Shown here one piece after another: positions 1-5,408 of a stretch of 5,494 bases of DNA (position 1 is its first letter; each line of letters opens with the position of its first letter). The position numbers and the translations under genes are program-made. Below the pieces are notes generated by a model. It was given only the letters and a program-made list of their open reading frames with translations, was not told where the DNA came from and did no database searches. This DNA is from Actinomycetes bacterium (GTDB lineage: Bacteria > Actinomycetota > Acidimicrobiia > Acidimicrobiales > RAAP-2), in assembly GCA_021777285.1 (NCBI GenBank), contig JAJYDR010000139.1, positions 1 through 5,494 on the forward strand. Direction: 5' to 3'.

Positions 1-457
1 CTAGGGCGCCGATCGCGCCGAAGGCGGCGCCGGCCGCGTTGTACCACCCGTACACTCGTGCGGTGCCGGCGTCCTCGCGCGCCAGCATCACCTGCTCGAG
101 CGTGGTGGCGGCGCCGTTGTCGACGACGTCGGTGGAGAGTGTTCCCGTGATCGCGACCATGAACAAGAGCCACAGCGGCGGATTGATGGCCACGACCGTC
201 CCGGCTGCGGCGATCCCCACGAAGAACACCCCGTACGAGCGGCGCCGACCTATGCGGTCCCCGTAGGCTCCCACGAGGAGCGAGGTGAGGGCGCTGCCGG
301 CGATCACCGCGGCTAAGAACACGCCGGCCTGCACCGGTCGCACCCCGCGAGCCGCGAGGAGGTCGCCGAGGACGATCGCGGTGAATCCATAGCCGAATCC
401 ACGAATCGCCTGACCCGCAACGAGGAGGCGCGTATCTCGACTCAGGTGTTGTGCCAC
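1..457 (-). CDS. MFS transporter, N-terminal part (runs off left edge)
   Basis: This is the first 152 codons of a major facilitator superfamily carrier, reading leftward with no stop before the window edge. Hydrophobic segments lie at about residues 11-35, 44-65, 74-92, 95-115 and from 138 on, matching the first transmembrane helices of a 12-helix carrier. Between helices 2 and 3 is the family's motif A, GAYGDRIGRRR (residues 63-73), with the conserved Asp and Arg pair. A stretch at about 120-140, including LEQVMLA and WYNAAGAA, resembles a group of bacterial drug/sugar-efflux-like MFS proteins as I recall them. The GTG at 455-457 is chosen because AAGGGGAG (plus-strand 467-474) lies 9 nt upstream. 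The gene is divergent from the small protein at 501-839. Substrate and direction cannot be read from this half. The family call is secure. Confidence 0.9.
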   Translation of the reverse strand, partial: MAQHLSRDTRLLVAGQAIRGFGYGFTAIVLGDLLAARGVRPVQAGVFLAAVIAGSALTSLLVGAYGDRIGRRRSYGVFFVGIAAAGTVVAINPPLWLLFMVAITGTLSTDVVDNGAATTLEQVMLAREDAGTARVYGWYNAAGAAFGAIGAL

Positions 458-466
458 GCCGCCAGT

Positions 467-474
467 CTCCCCTT
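467..474 (-). promoter_or_regulatory. Ribosome binding site of the MFS gene
   Basis: On the minus strand this reads AAGGGGAG, a good purine-rich Shine-Dalgarno match, 9 nt before the GTG at 457. It decides the start, since no better in-frame start follows closely. Confidence 0.6.
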
Positions 475-487
475 CGCCCGACACCAC

Positions 488-493
488 TACGGT
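488..493 (+). promoter_or_regulatory. Possible -10 box (TACGGT) for a leaderless start
   Basis: TACGGT fits the actinobacterial -10 pattern TAnnnT and ends 7 nt before the GTG at 501. Transcription from it would begin at or next to that start codon. No purine-rich ribosome binding site precedes the GTG and no clear -35 hexamer is visible. The call is inferred from spacing alone. Confidence 0.35.
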
Positions 494-500
494 GATCGGT

Positions 501-839
501 GTGGATGATGTTGTGCCCCCCGCGGATCCCAACGACTGGACCGACGAGCAGTGGCTCGAGTGGCTCAAGGCGACCGACGATCCCGCCGATGAACCCGAGG
601 AGGGCTTGGCGAGGGTTCTCAAGCGCGTGGTCGAGTCGACGCCGGGTCAGGCACTGGGCCAGGCGATGCTCGGCCTCTCCCAGGCCATCTACGGCCGCCA
701 CGACGATACGGTCACGATCGTCGTCGAGGGCAGCGGAGAGAAGACCGACGACGAACCATTCGCGGTACGTCTCGATCCCAACCATCCCGAACGCTCGTCA
801 GTGGTCTTCAAGTCACCGCGCGAACCGGGACCGGCGTAG
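501..839 (+). CDS. Small acidic protein of unknown function (112 aa)
   Basis: I do not recognise this family. The frame looks genuinely coding: third positions are mostly G or C and the composition is that of a normal soluble protein. There is no signal peptide or membrane segment. The N-terminal third is acidic and tryptophan-containing (NDWTDEQWLEWLKATDD, then a run rich in Asp, Glu and Pro). The middle, RVLKRVVES through LGLSQAIYG, looks helical and amphipathic. The C-terminal third (VTIVVEG, then AVRLDPNHPERSSVVFKS) looks like beta strands. The GTG at 501 is preferred because a TAnnnT box ends 7 nt upstream, suggesting a leaderless start. An in-frame GTG at 492 would add three residues, and neither has a Shine-Dalgarno site. 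The gene stands alone, divergent from the MFS gene and 178 bp before the ABC operon. Confidence 0.72.
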   Translation: MDDVVPPADPNDWTDEQWLEWLKATDDPADEPEEGLARVLKRVVESTPGQALGQAMLGLSQAIYGRHDDTVTIVVEGSGEKTDDEPFAVRLDPNHPERSSVVFKSPREPGPA

Positions 840-968
840 CGTCATCAACCGCGAAGCGACCGCGAACATGTCGCTTGACATCGCACGGTGTGGCCCGACG
901 AGAGCCGCGTCCCGGCTGACGTGACCGGCTCAGGGTTTACCCCTATGGCGAGTCGCGCCGCTGCTCCC

Positions 969-974
969 TAGCCT
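969..974 (+). promoter_or_regulatory. Possible -10 box (TAGCCT) of the ABC exporter operon
   Basis: TAGCCT, in the context CCCTAGCCTGTG, fits TAnnnT and lies 43 nt before the ABC ATPase start, leaving room for a short leader with a ribosome binding site. The hexamer 17 nt upstream (TGGCGA, 946-951) matches TTGACA only weakly. A TTGACA at 875-880 has no good -10 partner at 17 nt. The similar CCTAGATT before the VOC gene supports the reading slightly. Confidence 0.3.
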
Positions 975-1003
975 GTGCCTCGAGCTGTCGCAGCACCCAG
1001 CAC

Positions 1004-1010
1004 GAGGGAG
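1004..1010 (+). promoter_or_regulatory. Ribosome binding site of the ABC ATPase gene
   Basis: GAGGGAG lies 7 nt before the ATG at 1018. This selects that ATG over the one at 1013, which would be only 2 nt from the site and meets a stop after two codons (ATG GCA TGA). Confidence 0.6.
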
Positions 1011-1017
1011 AGATGGC

Positions 1018-1992
1018 ATGAGCGCAACCGTTCTTGACGACGCGCACTCCGCGCGTTCCGACTCTGAATGGGCCGTCGAAACCCACGGCCTGACCAAGCG
1101 CTTCGGTGACAACGTGGCCGTGAACGGGGTGGACCTGCGCGTGCCCCGGGGTTGCGCCTTCGGCTATCTCGGCCCCAACGGTGCGGGCAAGACGACTCTC
1201 ATCCGCGTCCTCCTTGGCCTCACTCACGCCGACGCGGGAACGATGTCCATGCTGGGACACGAGGTTCCGCGACATCGTGATCTCGCCCTCGCCCGTGTCG
1301 GAGCCATCGTCGACGAGCCCCGCTTTCACGGTCACCTGACGGGTCGACAGAATCTGGAGATCCTCGCGGCCGCACGTGAGCCGGCGGCTCGCGGGCGCAT
1401 CGCCGCGTCCCTGGAGCGGGTCGGCATGTCACAGCGCGCTGACGATCGCGTCGCGAAGTACTCGATGGGCATGCGCCAGCGCCTCGGTGTGGCGGCCTGC
1501 CTGCTGGGAGATCCCCAATTGCTGATTCTGGACGAGCCGATGAACGGCCTCGACCCCGCCGGAATGCACGAGATGCGCGACATGATCAAGTCCCTCGTCG
1601 ACGAGGGGCGCACCGTGATGCTTTCGTCGCACCTTCTCGACGAGGTCGAGCGGACCTGTGACGCGGTGGCCATCGTGGACCGAGGCAACGTGATTCGCCA
1701 GGGTTCGATCGCCGAGTTGTTGGCCGGTTCCGACGTCGAGGTACACGTCGTGTGCTCGTCGTCGCAGCGCGCCCAGACGATCTTGACCTCCGCTCTGAGC
1801 GGGGCCCGCATCGACGTCGAGGGGGAGGAGCTGACGATCCACCTTCCAGCGGGCACGGACCGCGACGTCATCGCCGAGATCAACCGGCAGTTGGTCCACG
1901 ACGGCATCGACGTGTACCACCTCCAACAGATCCAGGTTTCACTGGAATCGTGGTTCCTGTCTGTTACGAGCCGACTGGGGGAGAGCGAATGA
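1018..1992 (+). CDS. ABC transporter ATP-binding protein, BcrA/CcmA-like exporter type
   Basis: This 324-residue cytoplasmic ATPase powers the permease encoded immediately downstream. Its nucleotide-binding domain is complete: A-loop aromatic Phe29, Walker A GPNGAGKT (52-59), signature YSMGMRQRL (148-156), Walker B LLILDEP (168-174) with catalytic Glu173, D-loop GLDP (177-180) and switch His205. The Q-loop has an acidic residue in place of glutamine (VDEP, 98-101) and the signature is YSMGM rather than LSGGQ. As I recall, both are common in the BcrA-like antibiotic and lipid exporter branch. Residues from about 238 to the end form an alpha/beta accessory domain ending in SLESWFLSV, the usual C-terminal pattern of these ATPases. 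The gene ends in ATGA, sharing four bases with the permease start, so coupled translation in one operon is likely. The function call is strong and the substrate unknown. Confidence 0.95.
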   Translation: MSATVLDDAHSARSDSEWAVETHGLTKRFGDNVAVNGVDLRVPRGCAFGYLGPNGAGKTTLIRVLLGLTHADAGTMSMLGHEVPRHRDLALARVGAIVDEPRFHGHLTGRQNLEILAAAREPAARGRIAASLERVGMSQRADDRVAKYSMGMRQRLGVAACLLGDPQLLILDEPMNGLDPAGMHEMRDMIKSLVDEGRTVMLSSHLLDEVERTCDAVAIVDRGNVIRQGSIAELLAGSDVEVHVVCSSSQRAQTILTSALSGARIDVEGEELTIHLPAGTDRDVIAEINRQLVHDGIDVYHLQQIQVSLESWFLSVTSRLGESE

Positions 1993-3128
1993 GTGTCGTC
2001 ACTACCACACCATCCGGACTCGACGCGGGCGCTCGTCACGACCGACGCGGTTCGTGGCTGCCCAGCGGCGCGATGATCACGACACGCATCATGGAATTGC
2101 GCAAGCGCCGTGGACTGATGGCGGCGATGGCGATCGTGAACATCGGCATTCCCGTGATCTTTCTCACCATTCGCCTCGTCGCGCACGCGGTCGCGCCCAA
2201 GTCGTACGGGCCGGCCGGCGGTTATGACGTCTTCACCAGCCTCGTCGCCGGCGTGATGTTCGTCTTCGGTTTCATCGTTGCGGCGGCGGTGGGCTGCACC
2301 GCGGGATCGATCGATTTCACCGAGGGGATGTTTCGCCACCTGGTGATCACGGGGCGCTCGCGCCTCGCGCTCTACTTCGCGCGGATTCCCGCGGGCCTGG
2401 CCATCGTGATCCCGATGGTCGCCACCGGATTTGTCATCGTGTGCGCGGTCTGCGTCTTCGCAGCCCCCACGACGCTCCACTACCAGGGGGTCGCCGTTCC
2501 CGCGGGTCTCAGCGAGCCGGGCCTCGAAAACTGGGCGGCCCAGCACTCCGCTGAAGTGGTGTGCGGATTCCCCACTCGTGGCCCGGTCAACGTCGCCTGC
2601 TTCATCGGACCTAACGGCAAGGTCGTCACGCCTCCCGGGCAGAAGATCCCGACGCTCAAGACGATCCCGCGTGCGACACTCAAGGCCGACGCGGTGATGA
2701 TCGCCCACGAGGACTACGCGGACTACAAGAACTACTTCTTGTCGCCTTCGGTGCCACTCATGATCAAGTCCGGACTCTGGATCGAACTCGAAGCGATCAT
2801 CGGCTTCGTCGTGGGGCTGGGACTCGCCTCACTGATGGGCCAGCGGACCGTTCCCGTCATCTTGATGATCATCCTCGAGATCATCTTGACGCCGCTCCTC
2901 TCAAGAAACGTCATTCCCCATCTCGTTAACGTCCAGCGCGGCATCGTGGGACTCGCCGTGGCTCATCTTGAACCCGGGGGACTGCCTCAGGTCTTCGGTG
3001 GAGGGGGGCCAGGAAGCGGCGATCACCTCGTTCCCGAGTCCACCACCGTGGCCATCGTGGTCATCGTCGCCTGGCTCGTGGGCTGGACCGCGCTTGGCGC
3101 CTGGCGCATGGCGACGAGAGACGCGTAG
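1989..3128 (+). CDS. ABC-2 type transporter permease with large external loop
   Basis: This 379-residue membrane protein is the permease partner of the upstream ATPase. About six helices can be drawn: residues 43-66, 80-103, 134-158, 261-283, 286-304 and 352-371. The N-terminal 40 residues are hydrophilic and end in a basic patch (MELRKRRG) before helix 1, as in many ABC-2 permeases. Between helices 3 and 4 lies a soluble stretch of about 100 residues (160-260), predicted outside the membrane, with two cysteines (192 and 204) that could form a disulfide. A Gly/Pro-rich stretch (330-346, including FGGGGPGSG) precedes helix 6. The ATG at 1989 is chosen because it overlaps the ATPase stop by four bases and follows a GGGGGAG site (1977-1983). 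The frame stays open upstream inside the ATPase gene, but those codons are not convincing. Export of a small hydrophobic or peptide substrate is plausible but not shown. Confidence 0.9.
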   Translation: MSVVTTTPSGLDAGARHDRRGSWLPSGAMITTRIMELRKRRGLMAAMAIVNIGIPVIFLTIRLVAHAVAPKSYGPAGGYDVFTSLVAGVMFVFGFIVAAAVGCTAGSIDFTEGMFRHLVITGRSRLALYFARIPAGLAIVIPMVATGFVIVCAVCVFAAPTTLHYQGVAVPAGLSEPGLENWAAQHSAEVVCGFPTRGPVNVACFIGPNGKVVTPPGQKIPTLKTIPRATLKADAVMIAHEDYADYKNYFLSPSVPLMIKSGLWIELEAIIGFVVGLGLASLMGQRTVPVILMIILEIILTPLLSRNVIPHLVNVQRGIVGLAVAHLEPGGLPQVFGGGGPGSGDHLVPESTTVAIVVIVAWLVGWTALGAWRMATRDA

Positions 3129-3204
3129 TCAACCCCAGGAACGTGTGATCTCTCAAAGAGTCGGGGCGCGGCGCGTGGCTGCGTCCGCCAGAGGCTGGTG
3201 AACC

Positions 3205-3210
3205 TAGATT
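3205..3210 (+). promoter_or_regulatory. Possible -10 box (TAGATT) of the VOC gene
   Basis: TAGATT, in the context ACCTAGATTGAG, matches TATAAT at four of six positions including the key T, A and final T. It lies 39 nt before the ATG at 3250. No good -35 hexamer stands 17 nt upstream. If real, the VOC gene can be transcribed apart from the ABC operon that ends 121 bp earlier. Confidence 0.35.
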
Positions 3211-3239
3211 GAGGTCGTCGTGGGTGGCGACGCCCGCCG

Positions 3240-3245
3240 AGGAGG
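3240..3245 (+). promoter_or_regulatory. Ribosome binding site of the VOC gene
   Basis: A perfect AGGAGG, extended by GG, lies 4 nt before the ATG at 3250. It selects this start over an in-frame GTG at 3220, which would add ten Gly/Arg/Asp-rich residues atypical of the fold. Confidence 0.65.
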
Positions 3246-3249
3246 GGAC

Positions 3250-3648
3250 ATGCCGGAGATCCAGAACATCAATCACGTGGCGTTGACGGTGAGCGACGTC
3301 GCACGGAGCGTTGTCTGGTACGAGCAAGTGTTGGGACTTGCCCAGGTGATGGACGGGTCTCACCCGGATGGGGCGGGCAGCTTTGTGCTGCTCGCCACCC
3401 CCGACTTCTCGGTCATGGTGGGACTTCACGCGCACGACGCCAATGGCGGTGAGCGCTTTAGTGAGGCCGTTACGGGACTGGACCACGTGAGTTTCGGCGT
3501 GAAGAGCCACGAGGAGCTCGAGGCCTGGCAGGACCGATTGGGCGAGTTGGGGATCGAGCACTCGCCGGTCAACGATCAGGTGGGCTACTCCGTGGTCGTC
3601 TTTCGCGACCCCGACAACATTCAGCTCGAGTTCGTGAGCGTGGGTTAG
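3250..3648 (+). CDS. VOC superfamily (glyoxalase/bleomycin-resistance fold) protein
   Basis: This 132-residue cytoplasmic protein has the two beta-alpha-beta-beta-beta modules of the vicinal oxygen chelate fold. Module 1 starts at INHVALTVSD (7-16), followed by a helix ending WYEQVLGL (23-30). Module 2 starts at LDHVSFGV (77-84) and ends FRDPDNIQLEFV (118-129), a hallmark of the superfamily. Candidate metal ligands are His9, His60 (in VGLHAHDA), His79 and Glu127, so a divalent-metal enzyme is likely. Members include glyoxalase I, ring-cleaving dioxygenases, epimerases and antibiotic-binding or -modifying proteins. Sequence alone does not choose among them, though the length fits a single-domain glyoxalase-like protein. 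It follows the ABC exporter by 121 bp on the same strand, which could hint at a resistance role, but its own promoter is suspected. The fold call is secure and the reaction unknown. Confidence 0.9.
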   Translation: MPEIQNINHVALTVSDVARSVVWYEQVLGLAQVMDGSHPDGAGSFVLLATPDFSVMVGLHAHDANGGERFSEAVTGLDHVSFGVKSHEELEAWQDRLGELGIEHSPVNDQVGYSVVVFRDPDNIQLEFVSVG

Positions 3649-3678
3649 CGCGCCGCAGTCTCGAAGAAGCCCGGCGCG
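3649..3678. terminator. Possible stem-loop terminator between convergent genes
   Basis: CGCGCCG (3649-3655) and CGGCGCG (3672-3678) are perfect inverted repeats around a 16-nt loop, beginning directly after the VOC stop codon. The stem is all G and C and there is no T-run, so it would be a non-canonical terminator of the kind proposed for high-GC actinobacteria. It could act on the VOC transcript and, from the other strand, on the oxidase transcript. A 7-bp GC stem can arise by chance in DNA this rich. Confidence 0.35.
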
Positions 3679-3761
3679 GCGTGACGTCATCGTTCGGGAA
3701 GATCACAGGACGTTCAGTTGGGCAACGGTTCGGGTTCCGACGTCGCGGCGGTGGGAGAGCG

Positions 3762-5336
3762 TTACGACGGTGCTCGGAGGGGGATCGACTGGGCGAAGTG
3801 AAAGACGTCGTCGGGATCGGCCCAGCGCTTCACCCGGCTGAGGTGCGAGACGTGGTCGCCGTAGTAGGCGTCGAGCCAGCCGTCGAGGGTGGGGTCGATG
3901 TAGTTGACGTAGGCGCCGTCGGCCGGCTCGAAGACGTGCGTCGCCAGTTCGCGCAGCCACCCGTCGCCGGCGGCGATCTGCGAGGGCGCTGAGTAGGTAG
4001 ACCACGAGTGCGTCGCCTGGATGTCGGCGATGGCGGAGCGGTGGGCGTAGGCGGTCTCGTCAGCCCCTACGCGCGAGACCGCACCACCCAGAGCGTCAAA
4101 GGCGAGCGCGGCCCCCAGTTCCGGGGCGCGACCCGCGAGATCTTCGAGCGAACGCAGCGCGTTTTCGACGCGCGCGGTGCTCCACGGGGCGACAACGAAG
4201 CTCGACTTGGCGTGAAAGGCCGCGCGACTAAGGACGCCCGCGCCCTCTCCGCTCAAATGGCACGCGGCGATCGACAACGAGCTGCACCCAGCCTCGATCG
4301 CCATGGCCGTGAGATAGTCGTCGCCTCCCACGAATCGAGAGGTGGGCGTCGCGCCGGTCTGAGCGATGAAGGCGTTGACCAGCCCGTCGAGGCGCGACGG
4401 GGATCCGCACCAGACGCCACTCACCGAGACGCCGAGTCCGTCGGCACCCGCGCTCTCGAGGAGGCAGTTCGCCCAAAGGTCGTCGCTCTGGCGGGGAACC
4501 CAGGACATCCACGCCATCAGGACGTCGCGGGCCGCGGCCCACGAGAAGTGCAGGCTGAAGAGGGTTAGTGGGGGAACCTCGTAGGTTCGATAGGTCAGTT
4601 GCGTTACCACCCCGAAGTTGCCGCCGCCTCCTCCACGCTGGGCCCACAGGAGTTCGGGGTGAGTGGAGTCGTTCACCGTCAGAATCGTCGAATCGGCGAG
4701 CACCGTTGTCGTCTCGACGAGGTTGTCGCACGTCAGCCCGTACCGACGAGTCAGGACGCCGACGCCGCCGCCGAGGGTGAGGCCCGCCACGCCCACGCTG
4801 GGACACGAGCCCGCCGGCACGAGTCGTCCGTGCTGGGCCAGTGCGTCGTAGAGGTCGATCAGGCGCGTTCCCGCGCCGACGACGACGCTCGAGGACGAGT
4901 TGTCAACTCGTACGCGAGAGAGCGGAGTCACGTCGATGACCAATCCGTCGTTGCACGAATAGCCCGCGTAACTGTGTCCGCCGGACCTCGAGGTGACGGC
5001 GATGCCGTGCTCGCGCGCGAAGGCGAGACAGCGAGCGACGTCGTCGTTGGAGGCGCAGTAGGCAATTCCCTGGGGACGTGATGGTGCCACCGCCAGGTCG
5101 AAGAGGAGTCGGCTCTGCGCGTAGGCGCCGTCACCGGGTCGCACCAGGGTGCCGCGCAGGCTACGGACCAGTCGTCGCCACTCGATCTCGCTCGCGGGGC
5201 GTTGCGGCATCGTCGTGGGGCTCGAGGCGGGAGTCGTCGACGCGCAGCCCGAGAGCGCGGCGCCCGCTACGCCAAGCCCGAGCGCCCCCCAGGTGGCCCC
5301 GCGCGCAAGGAACTGGCGGCGGGTGGGTGCGTCCAT
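3762..5336 (-). CDS. Tat-exported FAD-linked oxidase, berberine bridge enzyme type
   Basis: This 524-residue flavoprotein probably oxidises an alcohol, sugar or secondary metabolite with O2 or another acceptor outside the cytoplasm. The N-terminus has a twin-arginine motif (TRRQFLARG, 5-13), a hydrophobic stretch and a lipobox-like LSGC (28-31), suggesting Tat export and lipid anchoring at Cys31. The FAD-binding domain holds RSGGHSYAGYS (117-127), with His121 at the 8-alpha-histidyl FAD site, and CPSVGVAG (178-185), with Cys178 at the 6-S-cysteinyl site. GLTLGGGVGVLTRRYGLTC and RGGGGGNFG (234-242) follow. The C-terminus is a BBE domain: YVNYID (476-481), AYYGDH (490-495), VKRWADPDDVF (502-512), QSIP (516-519). 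The ATG at 5336 is chosen because it gives a short Tat n-region and follows a TATCGT box by 6 nt. A GTG at 5384 would add 16 poorly fitting residues. Substrate and catalytic base are not assigned. Confidence 0.93.
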   Translation of the reverse strand: MDAPTRRQFLARGATWGALGLGVAGAALSGCASTTPASSPTTMPQRPASEIEWRRLVRSLRGTLVRPGDGAYAQSRLLFDLAVAPSRPQGIAYCASNDDVARCLAFAREHGIAVTSRSGGHSYAGYSCNDGLVIDVTPLSRVRVDNSSSSVVVGAGTRLIDLYDALAQHGRLVPAGSCPSVGVAGLTLGGGVGVLTRRYGLTCDNLVETTTVLADSTILTVNDSTHPELLWAQRGGGGGNFGVVTQLTYRTYEVPPLTLFSLHFSWAAARDVLMAWMSWVPRQSDDLWANCLLESAGADGLGVSVSGVWCGSPSRLDGLVNAFIAQTGATPTSRFVGGDDYLTAMAIEAGCSSLSIAACHLSGEGAGVLSRAAFHAKSSFVVAPWSTARVENALRSLEDLAGRAPELGAALAFDALGGAVSRVGADETAYAHRSAIADIQATHSWSTYSAPSQIAAGDGWLRELATHVFEPADGAYVNYIDPTLDGWLDAYYGDHVSHLSRVKRWADPDDVFHFAQSIPLRAPS

Positions 5337-5342
5337 GGGCTG

Positions 5343-5348
5343 ACGATA
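5343..5348 (-). promoter_or_regulatory. Possible -10 box (TATCGT) for leaderless oxidase mRNA
   Basis: On the minus strand TATCGT ends 6 nt before the ATG at 5336, so the transcript would begin at or next to the start codon. No Shine-Dalgarno site precedes that ATG. No -35 hexamer is recognisable at 17 nt. Confidence 0.4.
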
Positions 5349-5399
5349 GTGCTCGTCGCGTAAGGCACGGGCCCCGTCGGACACGTCAAAGGTGAACAG

Positions 5400-5405
5400 A
5401 GGAGG
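5400..5405 (+). promoter_or_regulatory. Ribosome binding site of the right-edge gene
   Basis: AGGAGG lies 3 nt before the ATG at 5409. The spacing is short, but the match to the anti-Shine-Dalgarno sequence is perfect and no other start is in frame nearby. Confidence 0.55.
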
Positions 5406-5408
5406 ATC

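Noticed and set aside
875..880. A perfect TTGACA upstream of the ABC operon.
   Set aside because: No acceptable -10 hexamer lies 16-18 nt downstream (ACGAGA at 17 nt), so it does not make a convincing promoter.
499..924. An alternative 141-codon frame over the small acidic gene.
   Set aside because: Its product is dominated by Arg, Ser and Pro, typical of a shifted frame, while the 501-839 frame has balanced composition and GC-rich third positions.
868..924. An 18-codon open frame upstream of the ABC operon.
   Set aside because: It has no ribosome binding site or recognisable product, so it was not called as a leader peptide.
1332..2708. A long open frame (458 codons) antisense to the ABC ATPase and permease genes.
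   Set aside because: It crosses two well-supported genes, its translation is rich in Arg, Asp and His with no domain I recognise, and such frames are routine on the antisense strand of GC-rich genes.
3216..3232. A small hairpin, CGTCG-TGGGTGG-CGACG, in the leader of the VOC gene.
   Set aside because: Five base pairs with a 7-nt loop is within chance for this composition, and no riboswitch or attenuator architecture accompanies it.
3061..3690. A minus-strand open frame of 209 codons covering the VOC gene.
   Set aside because: It is antisense to a clear VOC-fold protein and shows no recognisable motif.
4008..4568. Plus-strand open frames inside the oxidase gene, and a minus-strand frame at 4228-4806 rich in Arg.
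   Set aside because: The oxidase frame carries conserved FAD and BBE motifs throughout, and the other frames have the biased composition of off-frame translation.
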